From Chrysomallon squamiferum (taxonomy: Eukaryota > Mollusca > Gastropoda > Neomphalida > Peltospiridae), in NCBI GenBank assembly GCA_012295275.1, contig CM022665.1, positions 26,505,446-26,526,945 of the forward strand: a DNA stretch of 21,500 nt. The letters run 5' to 3'. The notes beneath the pieces are model-generated. The model was not told the DNA's origin, searched no databases, and worked only from the letters and a program-made list of their open reading frames with translations. The position numbers and the translations under genes were made by a program. Positions 9,665 to 20,475 of this stretch are shown here, one piece after another (the first letter of the stretch is position 1; each line of letters begins with the position of its first letter).

Positions 9665-11203
9665 ATGACCACACAACCTCACAAGAAAAAAGTGTGTTAC
9701 TATTATGATGGAGATATTGGAAATTACTACTATGGGCAGGGCCATCCCATGAAGCCCCACAGAATACGAATGACACACAACCTGATTTTAAATTATGGCC
9801 TGTACAGGAAAATGGAGATATATCGACCTCACAAAGCCACTGCTGAAGAGATGACAAAGTTTCACAGTGACGACTATATCAAATTTCTTAGAAGCATTCG
9901 TCCTGACAACATGTCTGAATACAACAAGCAGATGCAGAGGTTTAATGTTGGCGAAGATTGTCCAGTCTTTGATGGCATGTATGAGTTCTGCCAGCTGTCA
10001 ACAGGTGGTTCTGTAGCAGGAGCCGTCAAACTGAACAAACAAGCAGCTGACATTGCTGTCAACTGGGCAGGTGGTCTTCACCATGCCAAGAAATCGGAAG
10101 CTTCTGGTTTCTGCTATGTCAATGACATTGTTCTTGCTATCCTGGAATTGTTGAAGTATCATCAACGAGTGTTGTATGTTGACATTGACATTCACCATGG
10201 TGATGGTGTTGAGGAAGCTTTCTACACAACTGACAGAGTGATGACAGTATCATTCCACAAGTATGGGGAGTACTTCCCAGGAACCGGTGATTTACGAGAC
10301 ATTGGTGCTGGTAAAGGAAAATACTACGCAGTAAATTTCCCACTACGTGATGGTATTGATGATGAATCTTTTGAACAGATTTTCAAGCCTGTTGTGACTA
10401 AGGTAATGGAGACATATCAACCTAGCGCAATTGTCCTTCAGTGTGGAGCAGATTCACTTTCTGGAGACAGATTAGGCTGCTTCAATATTACCCTTAAAGG
10501 TCATGGAAAGTGTGTTGAATACATGAAGAAATGGAATCTTCCCATACTGCTTTTAGGTGGTGGAGGCTACACAATAAGAAATGTTGCTAGATGCTGGGCC
10601 TTTGAAACATCTGCTGCTCTAGGTGTTGAAATAGCCAATGAATTGCCATACAATGATTATTTTGAATACTATGGGCCAGACTTCAAGCTTCATATCAGTC
10701 CCTCAAACATGGCTAACCAGAATACACCAGAGTATTTGGACAAAATCAAAACTAGACTGTTTGAAAATCTAAGGATGTTGCCCCATGCACCTGGAGTACA
10801 GATGCAGGCAATCCCTGAAGATGCTGTACCAGATGATAGTGAAGATGAGGACAAAGAAAATCCCGATGAACGTGTTTCCATGAGAGCCAGTGACAAAAGA
10901 ATTGCTTGTGATGAAGAATTTTCTGACAGTGACGATGAGGGAGAAGGTGGCCGATGTAATAGGCAGAACTACAAGCCAAAATCTAAGAGACCACGCACAG
11001 AAGAGGAAAAAAAAGAAGCTGAAAAATTAGCTGAATCAAAAGAAATAAAGAAGGATCAAGAATCAAAGGAAGAAATTAAGCCAGCTGCTGATGAAACTGA
11101 AGAGAAGATAGAAGAAAACAAAACTGAGATGTCTAAGACTCCAACTGAAATACAAGCTGGTGATGCTAAAGAACAGACTAACTCTCAGGAACCTCAGAAA
11201 TAG
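9665..11203 (+). CDS. HDAC1: Histone deacetylase 1/2 (class I), complete single-exon gene, copy 1
   Basis: Zinc-dependent class I lysine deacetylase, the nuclear catalytic subunit that in animals works in Sin3, NuRD and CoREST-type corepressor complexes to remove acetyl groups from histone tails. The 512 codons run ATG to TAG without an intron. The deacetylase domain spans about residues 9-375. The catalytic His139-His140 (GGLHHAKK), the Asp173/Asp175/His177 cluster (DIDIHHGDG), Asp263 (CGADSLSGD) and Tyr302 (GGGGYTIRN) are all present, equivalent to human HDAC1 H140/H141, D174/D176/H178, D264 and Y303. Inositol-phosphate-contact residues equivalent to human K31, R270 and R306 are kept (Lys30, Arg269, Arg305). 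The tail is acidic and Lys-rich. It contains [13 protein letters not shown], with Ser420/Ser422 matching the human CK2 sites S421/S423, and a basic KPKSKRPR (437-444), a likely nuclear localisation signal. At 512 residues it is about 30 longer than human HDAC1, all in the tail. A second copy lies 10,811 bp downstream. Confidence 0.98.
   Translation: MTTQPHKKKVCYYYDGDIGNYYYGQGHPMKPHRIRMTHNLILNYGLYRKMEIYRPHKATAEEMTKFHSDDYIKFLRSIRPDNMSEYNKQMQRFNVGEDCPVFDGMYEFCQLSTGGSVAGAVKLNKQAADIAVNWAGGLHHAKKSEASGFCYVNDIVLAILELLKYHQRVLYVDIDIHHGDGVEEAFYTTDRVMTVSFHKYGEYFPGTGDLRDIGAGKGKYYAVNFPLRDGIDDESFEQIFKPVVTKVMETYQPSAIVLQCGADSLSGDRLGCFNITLKGHGKCVEYMKKWNLPILLLGGGGYTIRNVARCWAFETSAALGVEIANELPYNDYFEYYGPDFKLHISPSNMANQNTPEYLDKIKTRLFENLRMLPHAPGVQMQAIPEDAVPDDSEDEDKENPDERVSMRASDKRIACDEEFSDSDDEGEGGRCNRQNYKPKSKRPRTEEEKKEAEKLAESKEIKKDQESKEEIKPAADETEEKIEENKTEMSKTPTEIQAGDAKEQTNSQEPQK
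10079..10275 (+). repeat. 197-bp tract identical to 20890-21086 (copy 1 side)
   Basis: Every base from 10079 to 10275 equals the base 10,811 positions downstream. By my count the preceding 414 nt differ at about 70 sites and the following 414 nt at about 93 sites. It encodes residues 139 to 204, including the His-His dyad and the first zinc-ligand cluster. Confidence 0.95.
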
Positions 11204-11660
11204 GACCATTAAATTACATTATCATTTTTTCTTCAGATTTTATAATGTACATGCATGTTATGGCTTGTACTTTATTTCTGGTTTTTATCAAGTGCAGCTA
11301 ATTAAAAAAAAAAAAAAATTCTATTCAAATTATTTTATTTCAATGAAAACATTAAAAGTTTAGGTCAGAATAATAGCATCAGGATACAGAAAGATTATGT
11401 AAACTAAGATAGTTACGGTGATGGTCAAAGTAAAGTAAATTCACATTTACTGTCATGTTGGCATTTTATCATCTACTTCATAATTACATTAGCTATGACC
11501 ATCCATTTTTGTGTACAGTTGTTAATATATTTCAATATCTTTTATCACTTTCTTAATTGTATCTAATCATTGACATTCTATATATATATAATAACTATTG
11601 TAAGCTGCATTATTGTTGTCAAATGTACTCAGGAGAGCTATACATTCATCCAGTGGTATA
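11204..11660 (+). other. 3' flank/3'UTR of deacetylase copy 1
   Basis: AT-rich, non-coding. An A15 run lies at 11304-11318, only 100 bp after the stop codon. It could be a relic of a retrocopy poly(A) tail, but similar runs are common in this window. Confidence 0.6.
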
Positions 11661-11670
11661 AATAAATAAA
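11661..11670 (+). promoter_or_regulatory. Candidate polyadenylation signal for deacetylase copy 1
   Basis: Two overlapping AATAAA hexamers, the first canonical ones after the stop at 11203. Another AATAAA lies at 12107-12112. Which one is used cannot be told from sequence. Confidence 0.35.
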
Positions 11671-12608
11671 TCCTTTTAAAATTAATTTTGAATAATTAAT
11701 AAACAATAGCTGCAGCTTTCTGAAACAGATCTAAACAATGCAGTATAACATTATTAACATAGCTTAAAATGAAATAAACTTACAGTATGTTTAATAAGAA
11801 AGAAAATATAATATTTCCTTAACAAAAATGTATGGATATTTAAATTATTTTTAATATTTTTAAAACAAAACAAAAAATGGTGTCTTTTCTTGTCATTGTA
11901 ATGCAATATTAATAATTACATACAAGTACATTCAGTTTTATGAATTATGCTCATGGTAGCAGTACATACGCACACACATCTTATAAATGTATTTTTAATT
12001 CAATGTCTGGTTCATTATTTGGAACTGTACATTTGTTGATTTTTACTTTTTTCTTAAAATTAAAATGCTTTTTGACCTAATACTTTTGTATAGCATTTTG
12101 TACATGAATAAAAAGTCACATTGACATGATTCTTATTATCTTAATTGTTTAACTTTGAAAAAAAATTAAATTAAAAAAACAAGCAATCTGTATAAATTTG
12201 TTTCAAGCAATTTAATTTTTTTTTAGTGTTTATTGATTTATTAGCATTGATGTATATATGTATAAACATGTACATGTTCAGCTAACATTGATTTTAAACA
12301 TTTTTCATCCCATCAACTTCATGTACATGTATATCGAGAATTTAGTGTTAAGTATTTAGTCAGGTAAAATTAAAAAAATTTTTTTTTTTTTTTTTTTAAT
12401 TGATCTTAATAAAAAAAAAATGAATTCAATCTATGAAATGTGTATGTTGTTTTTTAATTTTCATATATAATTATTTTGTTTCTTCATTTTTAATGTAGAT
12501 AGAATTTTCATTATTTTGCTGAGAAATCCTTAAGGAAGCTGAAGATTCAAATACAGAAACTCTTGTTTGATATGTTACAATATGTATTATAAATCATTTG
12601 TTTCTTAC
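11671..12608. other. Non-coding interval with homopolymer runs
   Basis: AT-rich DNA containing a T19 run at 12379-12397 and short palindromic ACATGTACATGT-like words near 12267 and 12322. No gene is supported on either strand. Confidence 0.55.
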
Positions 12609-12702
12609 CTATGATTAAGGCAGTGTAAAATATTCACAACTGGAATGACCATTTTGGCCTCGCATGCAGATTTCCAATTTGATTCAGTTCTTCTGGTTAT
12701 AT
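12609..12702 (-). CDS. Unidentified minus-strand gene, internal coding exon
   Basis: A 94-nt exon read on minus between a strong acceptor (cttcctttggttttccag above 12702) and a strong donor (CATAG|gtaagaa at 12609/12608). One frame is open throughout: two bases, 30 codons, two bases. It encodes a peptide starting ITRRTESNWKSACEAK and ending ILHCLNHR. The G left by the upstream exon at 15840 plus AT gives Asp, so the phases agree. The local GC content is higher than in the flanks. I do not recognise the protein family. A competing plus-strand open frame through the same bases lacks matching splice signals of this quality. Confidence 0.5.
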
Positions 12703-15700
12703 CTGGAAAACCAAAGGAAGAACTTTATGAAAGGTAATTATGATATTCAAATTTCCAAAAAATACTTCCCTAACACATGTAATTTGGCATAGTTTTTGTT
12801 AGTTGAATAATTGTTTTTGTAAATCACATCAGTTATATGTAATTTTTCCTAAAAAATTTTTTTTTAAATGGCATTTATCAGTTAAATGTTTTAAGATAGG
12901 TCTGAATTTTAGTTATTTTAACAAAGAAAGGAAAGATGTAGGTGGGTTTTACTGATTTGTACTAAATGTCTGCTAGAAAAAAAAAGTTTAATTTATCAAA
13001 TGCTAAATAGCTTATGATTATTAGCTAATAATAAAGTAACAGGTATATGGAGGCCAACACTGCCCTTTTTATTGCAACAATTTTCATAATTATGAACAAT
13101 GACAAAAATTCATCACAGACTGAGGATACGGTAGTTTGTAAACCCCCACCAAAATAAAATAAAGTTCAAACTAAATACATTCTACTTTCTTCCATATTAT
13201 ATTTTATCTTTTGCTCTCTAATTTTAATAATTAAGTGTAACAACAAAAAATAACAATTGGTATATATCTTGACACAACTATTTCTCTAGTTGCAAGGCAG
13301 ACCAGTAAGAGTTTCATTAGTGTGAAAAATTATAGTTCAGTAATTCAATATTTACAATATGTTAGAAAAAAAAATTGGAAGTACAAAGAATTTTATTACA
13401 TCGTGTATTTCTACTGCTATAGATTGGCCCTACATTTTAAAACATTTCGTTGTATAAAATAGTGTCATCATTCCTACTTCCTTGTGACCTTATCGTACTT
13501 TATTATTAATTTGTTTTTTTAGATATAAAATATGTATTTAACCATTTTGTATCTACCACTTAAGTCATACTCTAACACATTAGATATAATTTATTTGTTT
13601 GTGGTGTTTTGCACATATAGTTGATTTCGTTTCCATCAGATCACACTGGATTCTCTTCTTTCTTCAGTAAACCTCAGAATCTACAAATACGTCATTAAAA
13701 AGGTGTTAACTTCATCCACTGACAATCATACTTCTATAATTCTTGATAACAATTTTCAAAATATATTTTAGGTTAACAGCAGTGTTATAAAACACTTAAA
13801 TGGTAAGAATTCATCTAGAAAACCAGGAAAATTAAATCCACTTCTAAAATTTCAAATCCTCTGATATTTTAATAAAAATATACTAGGTCAGTGACAGTAA
13901 CCCACTTAACACTACTTTTATACCCACTGCTTCTCACTTTTTCACAAGTTTTTGTCATTTAAGAAACAAAATATGGTAAATGTTTAAAATTCCACTTGTA
14001 AAGGCACGTTAATTAAAACTCACTTGCCTACAGCTCATTTATTTCAGATATCACAATTTTTTGTTACAAATGATTTATCAAAACAGAATCAGATTTTAAA
14101 AAGTCAATTAGCATTTTGTATTTAAATTTGCTGTGCAAGAAAGAATCACTTGCTCTGCTGAACACTTAGCAATCCTGTTTCATAATGTCTAGGCTACCAT
14201 TAGTGAATGAAAATATTCACATGCTCCATCTATAATACGCCAAGTTATACTAGAATCTCCTGTATATCATCATGTTTTCTTCAATCCAGTGTAATACCAG
14301 TGTTGAAGTCTACAACAAGCAAAACTGTGTAGTTGGATGCTCATGATCATTGTTTTTCTGAAATAGACAGGAACAACAGATACTGAATTTAAGCAACCAT
14401 TTCCATTGTACTATGCATTATTTAATTTTTTTAAATTTTTACAGCTTGGTCACAGTTCAGTGTTACAAATATATAGTTTATGTTGGTTATTATTCCAAAC
14501 AGCAGTGTAATTATTCCCAAAAGTCCAAAATTGGCCTTAGTACATGGTCAAGCTTTGTCTCAGTAGTGAAGATGTTAAAGCACTTAGCAGGAAAACAGAA
14601 TTACAAAACAACATAAATCTCTGGTAAGTACTCAAACTCCAGCTTATTGCTACATTATTCTAATGAAAGCAACTTGCATCCTAAAGTTACCAATACATCA
14701 TTTAGTGGACGTGTGATCTGTGAACACAGTATGAAAATTACAAGTATCTAGTATAGTTCTAGTAATCAAATTACAAAGTTTTTTTATTCCCTGTAGCTAT
14801 GAAATCAGTTTTTTCACTGGAAAATTCTAATGACCAAACCAGAATGATCCTCCAAATATTAGGTTGTAAATGCAATGGGACTATTTATCTACTTTTTATA
14901 GCTGAGAGTTGACCTTCTGATTTCCTTAACAAACAGAACATTTTGAGGTTTTTTTTTTGTTTTTGTTTTTTCTATCACACAGCCCAGTGTCATTTTAAAT
15001 TTATTTTTTCTATTACCACAAGCAAGATTCAGTAAATTAACTAGTATATAATGAAAGTATCAACAGTTATTTAAGAACAAATTAGTAACTTTTACAAACA
15101 ATAACTTAAAAATAATAATAATAAATTATGAGAGAAAGAAAGAAATTATCAGTGCATTCATGTTCCTGTGTCTCTTAATGCAACCTCCATGGGGTTACAT
15201 CAACTCTGAGACCTACTAACATAATACTTAAAGTTTGTTTTTATTTTATTATTTATTATTCATTTTTGGTTGTTGTTTTTTTTAACTGCACTAAATTAAA
15301 GTAATTTATTTTTAAGTCAATTAATACTATAATAATGAGACGAATAGGAGTAAAAATCACATAAAAACACGGACGCTATTTTATCGTAACAACAAACAAA
15401 AAATAAAATAAAATGATTTCAGTGTACTAAATATATTAAAAAATAAAAGTGCAAGCAAATTATATTTTATATTCAATCTTCTGTAATTAAATTCTGATTT
15501 GAAGTTAGCCATGAGTGGTTATTATTATATTTATTATTATAACTCCCTATCCAGCAAAACCGAAATACATGAAGTTCTGTATTTCATAGACGCGGTACAA
15601 AATCCTTTGTTGGCTCTTAAATTAGGTATTAGAATTATTTTCATCTTTAGTTTACTTTAATATTGGATTTTTATACAAAAAATTAATATTTAGAAGAAAA

Positions 15701-15839
15701 ATACATTTTCGTTACTTATTTTTAAATGTATTTACTTATATTATTTTTTATGAATGGGACGATTAAAGTTTTATTATTCGGAACAAGGTAAATATACATA
15801 AACGTACCACATTAATTCAACCCCACTTTTTAAACTCAC
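12703..15839. other. Non-coding interval (candidate intron of the minus-strand gene)
   Basis: About 3.1 kb of AT-rich sequence with no supported exon on either strand. It contains minor poly-A, (AAT)n and TTATT-type repeats (for example 15113-15123 and 15525-15542). The plus-strand open frame at 14413-14616 has no coding features I recognise. Confidence 0.5.
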
Positions 15840-15916
15840 CAGAAAAATTAACTGCGAATGTTTTGCTAACTTTGTCAAATTTGAGATGTATATACTCGGT
15901 TTGGCAATACTGAATA
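15840..15916 (-). CDS. Unidentified minus-strand gene, coding exon
   Basis: A 77-nt exon read on minus: one base, 25 codons, one base. The acceptor is aaacaaacag (above 15916; a weak pyrimidine tract) and the donor is CTG|gtgagt (15840/15839). The peptide begins IQYCQTEYIHLKF and continues DKVSKTFAVNFS. The leading T completes Ser with the AG from 16302, and the trailing G completes Asp with the exon at 12702. The frame remains open upstream to a TAA near 15991, so the exon could be longer. The family is not recognised. Confidence 0.45.
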
Positions 15917-16208
15917 CTGTTTGTTTTAATTACAAAGACTGGATTAAAAAATATGCATGATGCAAGCGTAATTGCCTGTAGCAGGTTTTGAACTTAATTA
16001 TAATTACACGGCATGACGCAGTTTTGTCGGAAAATGCCGATACCATTTTCAAGATCGACGACGAATTTTATTGGTCGACTTGATTTATCACATATTTCAC
16101 ATTCGAACGAAGTAGTACGCGTTAGCAGAGTAACACAAGTAATAATTTATATAACTAGTGTTTACGTTGAGTTTATCATTCTATGTATTTTGAAGAAGAA
16201 AAAGAAAA

Positions 16209-16209
16209 A

Positions 16210-16260
<51 letters not shown>
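16209..16260. repeat. (AAT)n microsatellite
   Basis: About 17 uninterrupted AAT/ATA units. Confidence 0.97.
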
Positions 16261-16301
16261 TTTGATCTAATATAATAAACATACATGTATATAATACTTA
16301 C

Positions 16302-16401
16302 CTAATTTGTACTCCCATGTGTCCAAAATTATGAGGCAGAGGACATTTTATTAACTCCAATGACGTAAGATATGATCCATTACCGCAATTTTAATCAAAA
16401 T
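16302..16401 (-). CDS. Unidentified minus-strand gene, candidate first coding exon
   Basis: Ends at a consensus donor (ATTAG|gtaagt, 16302/16301). The proposed start is ATG at 16318, giving MGVQI then a split Ser codon. With the other three pieces this makes a 78-residue protein (17+77+94+49 nt = 79 codons including stop). The same frame is open further upstream for 24 more codons (to a TAA near 16390; contains SYLTSLELIKCPLPHNFGHM) and looks protein-like, but no acceptor AG with a pyrimidine tract fits there. Two earlier short ATG frames would act as upstream ORFs. An AG just above 16401 could be the exon's acceptor. Confidence 0.35.
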
Positions 16402-16775
16402 CTGAGTTGTGGTTAATTTTTATTTTTATTATTATTTTTATTTTTAAACTGTGATGACCAGTCATGGAACAACCATCAGCACCCCTCCCCTAAAGAAGAT
16501 AAAATTAGTTGCTGATTTCCATAATATTTCAAGCTTCATGGCCCAAAAATGAAGGTCTGTCAATGGTCTGATATTTCCAAACAGTATTGATCACACATAG
16601 TTATCTAACAGCCTTGCTGCATGTAGCAGAATTTACTATTTAGTACATCTGATATGGTATGTGCGTTCTATTACACTTATTTTGCTAATAATAATTGATT
16701 TTGAAACAAATAATAAAAACCTTAGAATTTTTAATACAAATTTTTGAATATTATATTTCAGTGGATAAACGATAC
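16402..16775. other. Non-coding interval, partly GC-richer
   Basis: The interval 16450-16640 is less AT-rich and free of simple repeats. It could be a degraded mobile element, but I recognise no family and no terminal repeats. No gene is supported. Confidence 0.4.
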
Positions 16776-16923
16776 CTTTGTCACCAGCCAATTTTAGGTA
16801 CAAGCATCGGACAGTTGTATTTAATATTACTCTGCCTGTGCGTTTTTTAACACAGCTCAGATAACATTGGTCGCTCGCTCGAAAACAACCCGACAATCTG
16901 AGAGCCAGGAACTTACAGAGAAG
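16776..16923. promoter_or_regulatory. Candidate bidirectional promoter / divergent leader exons
   Basis: A CpG-containing patch (ggtcgctcgctcg, cccgac) is flanked by divergent donor-like sites. On plus, GAGAAG|gtaaga ends an exon at 16923. On minus, GACAAAG|gtatcg ends an exon at 16776. The plus leader could splice to the acceptor at 20442 before deacetylase copy 2, and the minus leader to the exon at 16302-16401. A 99-codon minus-strand frame crosses the patch without recognisable protein features. All of this rests on splice-site appearance and composition. Confidence 0.3.
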
Positions 16924-17783
16924 GTAAGAAAACAACTTCTCATCTTTTAGAGATCCAATTTATAGAAAAAAAGTACTTGTAAATAATTTTAAAATAAATG
17001 TGGCATATTGTGAGATTTTTTTCTTTGGGTTATTTTAAAAGCTAGGAATCAACAGTAAAATTCAACCCCAAATTTGAATTTTCTTTAATGTGAACGTGAC
17101 TTCCACTATGTCGTAAACAATGCATAATTTTGATCGAATGTTTTATTTTTATTTAGGCAAGCTTAAAATAAAGAAAATAAAGGTAAATCATCCGGATGAA
17201 GAGATAATTAAAATTTGAATATTTGTTTAAACAACAACAACAAAAAAAATTCAATTGCATTAGGTTAATTAATGCTATTATGTATATTTTATTAAATTGT
17301 AACGCACACACGCACTCGTACGCACATAGACTCGCAACTATTGCTTCTTCTTCTCAAAATAAAAATTTGAAGTTTTAAACTTGTTTAAAATATTGAACTA
17401 ATCCCAGATTATCGAACTGATAATTATGTACACTGCCGTTATTAATTTGGAACGTATTATCGGTTTCAGGTGGACACATTTATTAAATGGCTGTACACAT
17501 GGACTTGGTCCTGAAGAAAAAAAATATTTGTACATTTATAATTAATATCTTGTTATCTATGTATTTATTTAGTTATTCACTGTATTTTCGTTTCTTTTTC
17601 TCTTTGCCTTTCTGTAATTTGCACTGCAATGTTTATTTCCCTAGACTGAAATGTACCACTGTAATACATTTGCTCATGCGATCATAATGACGTCGGCGTA
17701 CGCTGAGAAATCACAAGAAAAAAAAAATATATATATATTTTTTTCTTTTTCTTTTAAAAAGAGGAAAAATTACAAGAACAGAA

Positions 17784-17848
17784 AATAAATAATAATAATA
17801 ATAATAATTAAAAATAAATAAACAAATAAATAAAAAGAAGAAGAAGAT
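17784..17848. repeat. AT-rich microsatellite, (AAT)n / (AAAT)n / (AAG)n
   Basis: AAT units followed by AAAT-type units and a short AAG run. Confidence 0.9.
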
Positions 17849-18641
17849 AAGTGAAGATACTGAAATAAAGCCTTACACCTCGTGAAACTCGATAGCCTTT
17901 GTCATACACAAAATTGATAAGAAATTCTTTATTGTCCAAAATCAAATGAGTTCATCTGGGGAAATATTTAGAGGCAAAGAACTGGAAAGCCTGAGTATTT
18001 CAGACGCTAACTTCTGCAAAACAAAGTCAAAGGGTCACATGGCTCCTATAATATAATGAAAAGGCGCAATTTCTCCTAACCCTATGTTGGCAAGTCTTAT
18101 TGCTGTAATACATATAATATTGGGGTTCGGTAGACTTTACCACTTTAATTTTGATTTTCCATACAACATTTAATCGATACAGCCGATTGTACACACATAC
18201 ATTATTTGTAATACTGAAACTCGCTTGTAGATCGCTGCATCTTTGTTTACGAATAATTTTATTAGCACTTCAGGTTTCATTTTCTTTTTCTTTATACTGA
18301 CCCTGGTTCGGGGTCGGCTCAAGAGTATGTGATGCGTTCAGTGGGAGCTGTAGTCAAATTAATAAAAGATAGTTATTAAATATTATTGTTAGTAAAAATT
18401 AAGATAATATCTTGTTCATTTATTCACTGTCGAGCAGTAGATATGTCCTTTTAAAAACATATATAGATTTTACAAATACGTATATCGGCGGAGTGGAACA
18501 AAAGAAAACTGAATATACGTCGACCAGAATAAACCAGTAAGGAGAGGATAAAGAACCTCGAAAAATGGCCGTCGTATTCATTTAACTGTTGCAGACCACT
18601 CCTAGCCCACGCTTATATCTTGTAAATGGTTGATTGGTGTT

Positions 18642-18688
<47 letters not shown>
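18642..18688. repeat. (AAT)n microsatellite
   Basis: About 15 uninterrupted AAT units. Confidence 0.97.
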
Positions 18689-18731
18689 TTTCATATATTA
18701 TTTATTGATATCAGAAAAAGTCATTCCCCCC

Positions 18732-18773
18732 AAAAAAAAAAAAATAAAAAAAAAAAAATATATATATATATAT
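18732..18773. repeat. Poly-A runs followed by (TA)n
   Basis: Two A13 runs separated by a T, then TA dinucleotides. Confidence 0.95.
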
Positions 18774-19757
18774 CCCATTAGAACTAGACTGTAGGTGTAT
18801 AAAATAAAATACCAGCGGAGAAATAAGTAATTAGGATCATTATAACATGTCGCATCCATTTCATAGTAAATAAAGGCTCAAGATAATTGTAACGATACAG
18901 TCTACATGAAACAATCGGCATCGATTAAGCATTAAGTAAATAAAGCGATTTGTTTTATTGTTTATTTATTTATTATGATCATTACAGTTATTATTACTTT
19001 TTAAAACTTTATTTAATTATTTATTTTGCTATTAAGTTTGTTTTAAAAAAATATTTTGGAAAAATAATCTGAAACGCAAAAGCATTCGGCATTGTTGATC
19101 ATAAATGGATAAATAAGTTTCTAATAACTTAAAACACGCTGTTTTGAATAATACATGTATCCTATTAAAGTATTAAAATCTTCTTAACTGTCATGAATAT
19201 AAAGTTAATGTTACAAGAAATGAAAAATAGAACAATGGAACAAAATAAATAAATAAACAATTACAAAAATTAAGATTTTATTTTTATGGGTATTTCTTAG
19301 TAGTAAGTTTTCATATACCAAAAAACAAGTTTTAATCATTTGAAATCATATAAAAATGAATTCAGTAAAACTAAAATGTTATCTATCTATCTATATAAAT
19401 TAGATTTTCGTCATCTTTATAGTGTTACTGGAGAGGAAGCGTTTTTATCTTAAATCACGTTTATTGTGATTGCATCATCCATTTTGTTCATTATAATTTT
19501 TTGTTCAGAAGCATTCGACATGTAGGTGTCGATCGTTACGTGATAATTATACGAAAATGGTATCCCCATTTTCTGACACCCTTGATACGCCCCTGAATTA
19601 CACCAAGCTAATTACTTTTTTAAATCAGCTGTCATAAATAATTTGACTGAAAGTTATACAAACATTAGGTTGGCTGAATGTTGTAGTTATTTTAACGAAC
19701 TTTTGTTGATTTCTTGCTGTGTAACCATCGAATTAAAACTTCAATGTTTGAGGTGAA

Positions 19758-19829
19758 TTTTTTTTTTTTTTTTTTTTTTGATTTTGATTTTATTTTCTAA
19801 TACTAATTAAATAAAAAAAAAAAAAAAAA
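19758..19829. repeat. T22 and A17 runs as a potential long hairpin
   Basis: A T22 run (19758-19779) and an A17 run (19813-19829) are separated by 33 nt, so the transcript could fold into an A-U stem. It is probably simple-sequence drift. Confidence 0.8.
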
Positions 19830-20425
19830 GAAGAAAGAAAAATTTACGACACCCATTAATGTTTATTTGATATTTACGGATAACAAATACGTTATGGCAA
19901 AAATGTTCATATTGAGTGCATCAGGATATTACGACTTCATAAGCAATAAAAATGACGCATAATTTTAGAATTTAAAATAATGATAATAAAAATAATAATA
20001 ACGCGATAATCTCTTATGTACAAGCAGATATGTTTATGCCCATCAAAGCCCAACTGGAATGAACACCTGAAAAGAATGATAATAAAATATGTTTTTTAAA
20101 TTGATGACCACATTGATGTCAACTGACACATGCTAATAACAATATCACAGTAACTTTAATACCCTAGCAGGGCATCCTGTGTTTATTAGGCCATCAGGTT
20201 GTGGGTACAAGTCGATTATTACAGAACAATTATATAATGGAAAATATTCATAAAACCACATTATTTTAATAAACGTATTACCTTTGAGCATAGTAGAAGC
20301 TACCTGTAATAATCTTTTCCTTTAACGAACAAAACAACATCAAGAAATTTGTAAAACTAAAAGGTTATTATTAAAGAAATACGTTTTTGGTAAACGTTTT
20401 ATTTTTAAGTGATGTTTAAATTTTA

Positions 20426-20475
20426 ATGTTTCATAATTTCAGATTTTGGAAAGTTCAGCATTTAAGACGACAGAA
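20426..20475 (+). promoter_or_regulatory. Leader splice acceptor and 5'UTR of deacetylase copy 2
   Basis: The sequence ttttaatgtttcataatttcag ends in AG at 20441-20442, followed by a 33-nt leader and the ATG with G at -3. The leader begins ATTTTGGAAAGTTCA, similar to copy 1's leader directly after its own AG. Confidence 0.5.

Larger units (their letters stand above)
16924..20425. other. Non-coding interval between the promoter patch and deacetylase copy 2
   Basis: About 3.5 kb with dense simple repeats and poly-A/T runs. Short less AT-rich patches occur near 17880-18130, 18290-18350, 18540-18610, 19540-19610 and 20160-20215. I find no supported coding exon; the open frame at 17487-17687 is low-complexity hydrophobic and likely chance. 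Confidence 0.5.

Noticed and set aside
9660-10979. Several minus-strand open frames across the deacetylase gene (for example 9660-9857, 9874-10062, 10137-10343, 10690-10896)
   Set aside because: Antisense shadows of a strongly conserved plus-strand coding sequence; the frames overlap one another and have no family similarity.
12620-12735. Plus-strand open frame ending at TAA with protein-like sequence and an acceptor-like site
   Set aside because: It overlaps the minus-strand exon at 12609-12702, which has much better splice signals on both sides and matching phases; the plus frame is most likely its shadow.
16013-16270. 85-codon plus-strand frame starting in a CpG-bearing patch
   Set aside because: Its second half is translated poly-A and (AAT)n. 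The first 40 codons have a weak donor-like end near 16132 but no recognisable protein, and the region is probably an intron of the minus-strand gene.
18296-18350. GGTTCGGGGTCGG-like words resembling a tRNA-derived SINE B box
   Set aside because: No matching A box at the right spacing, no cloverleaf and no tail or target duplications could be identified.
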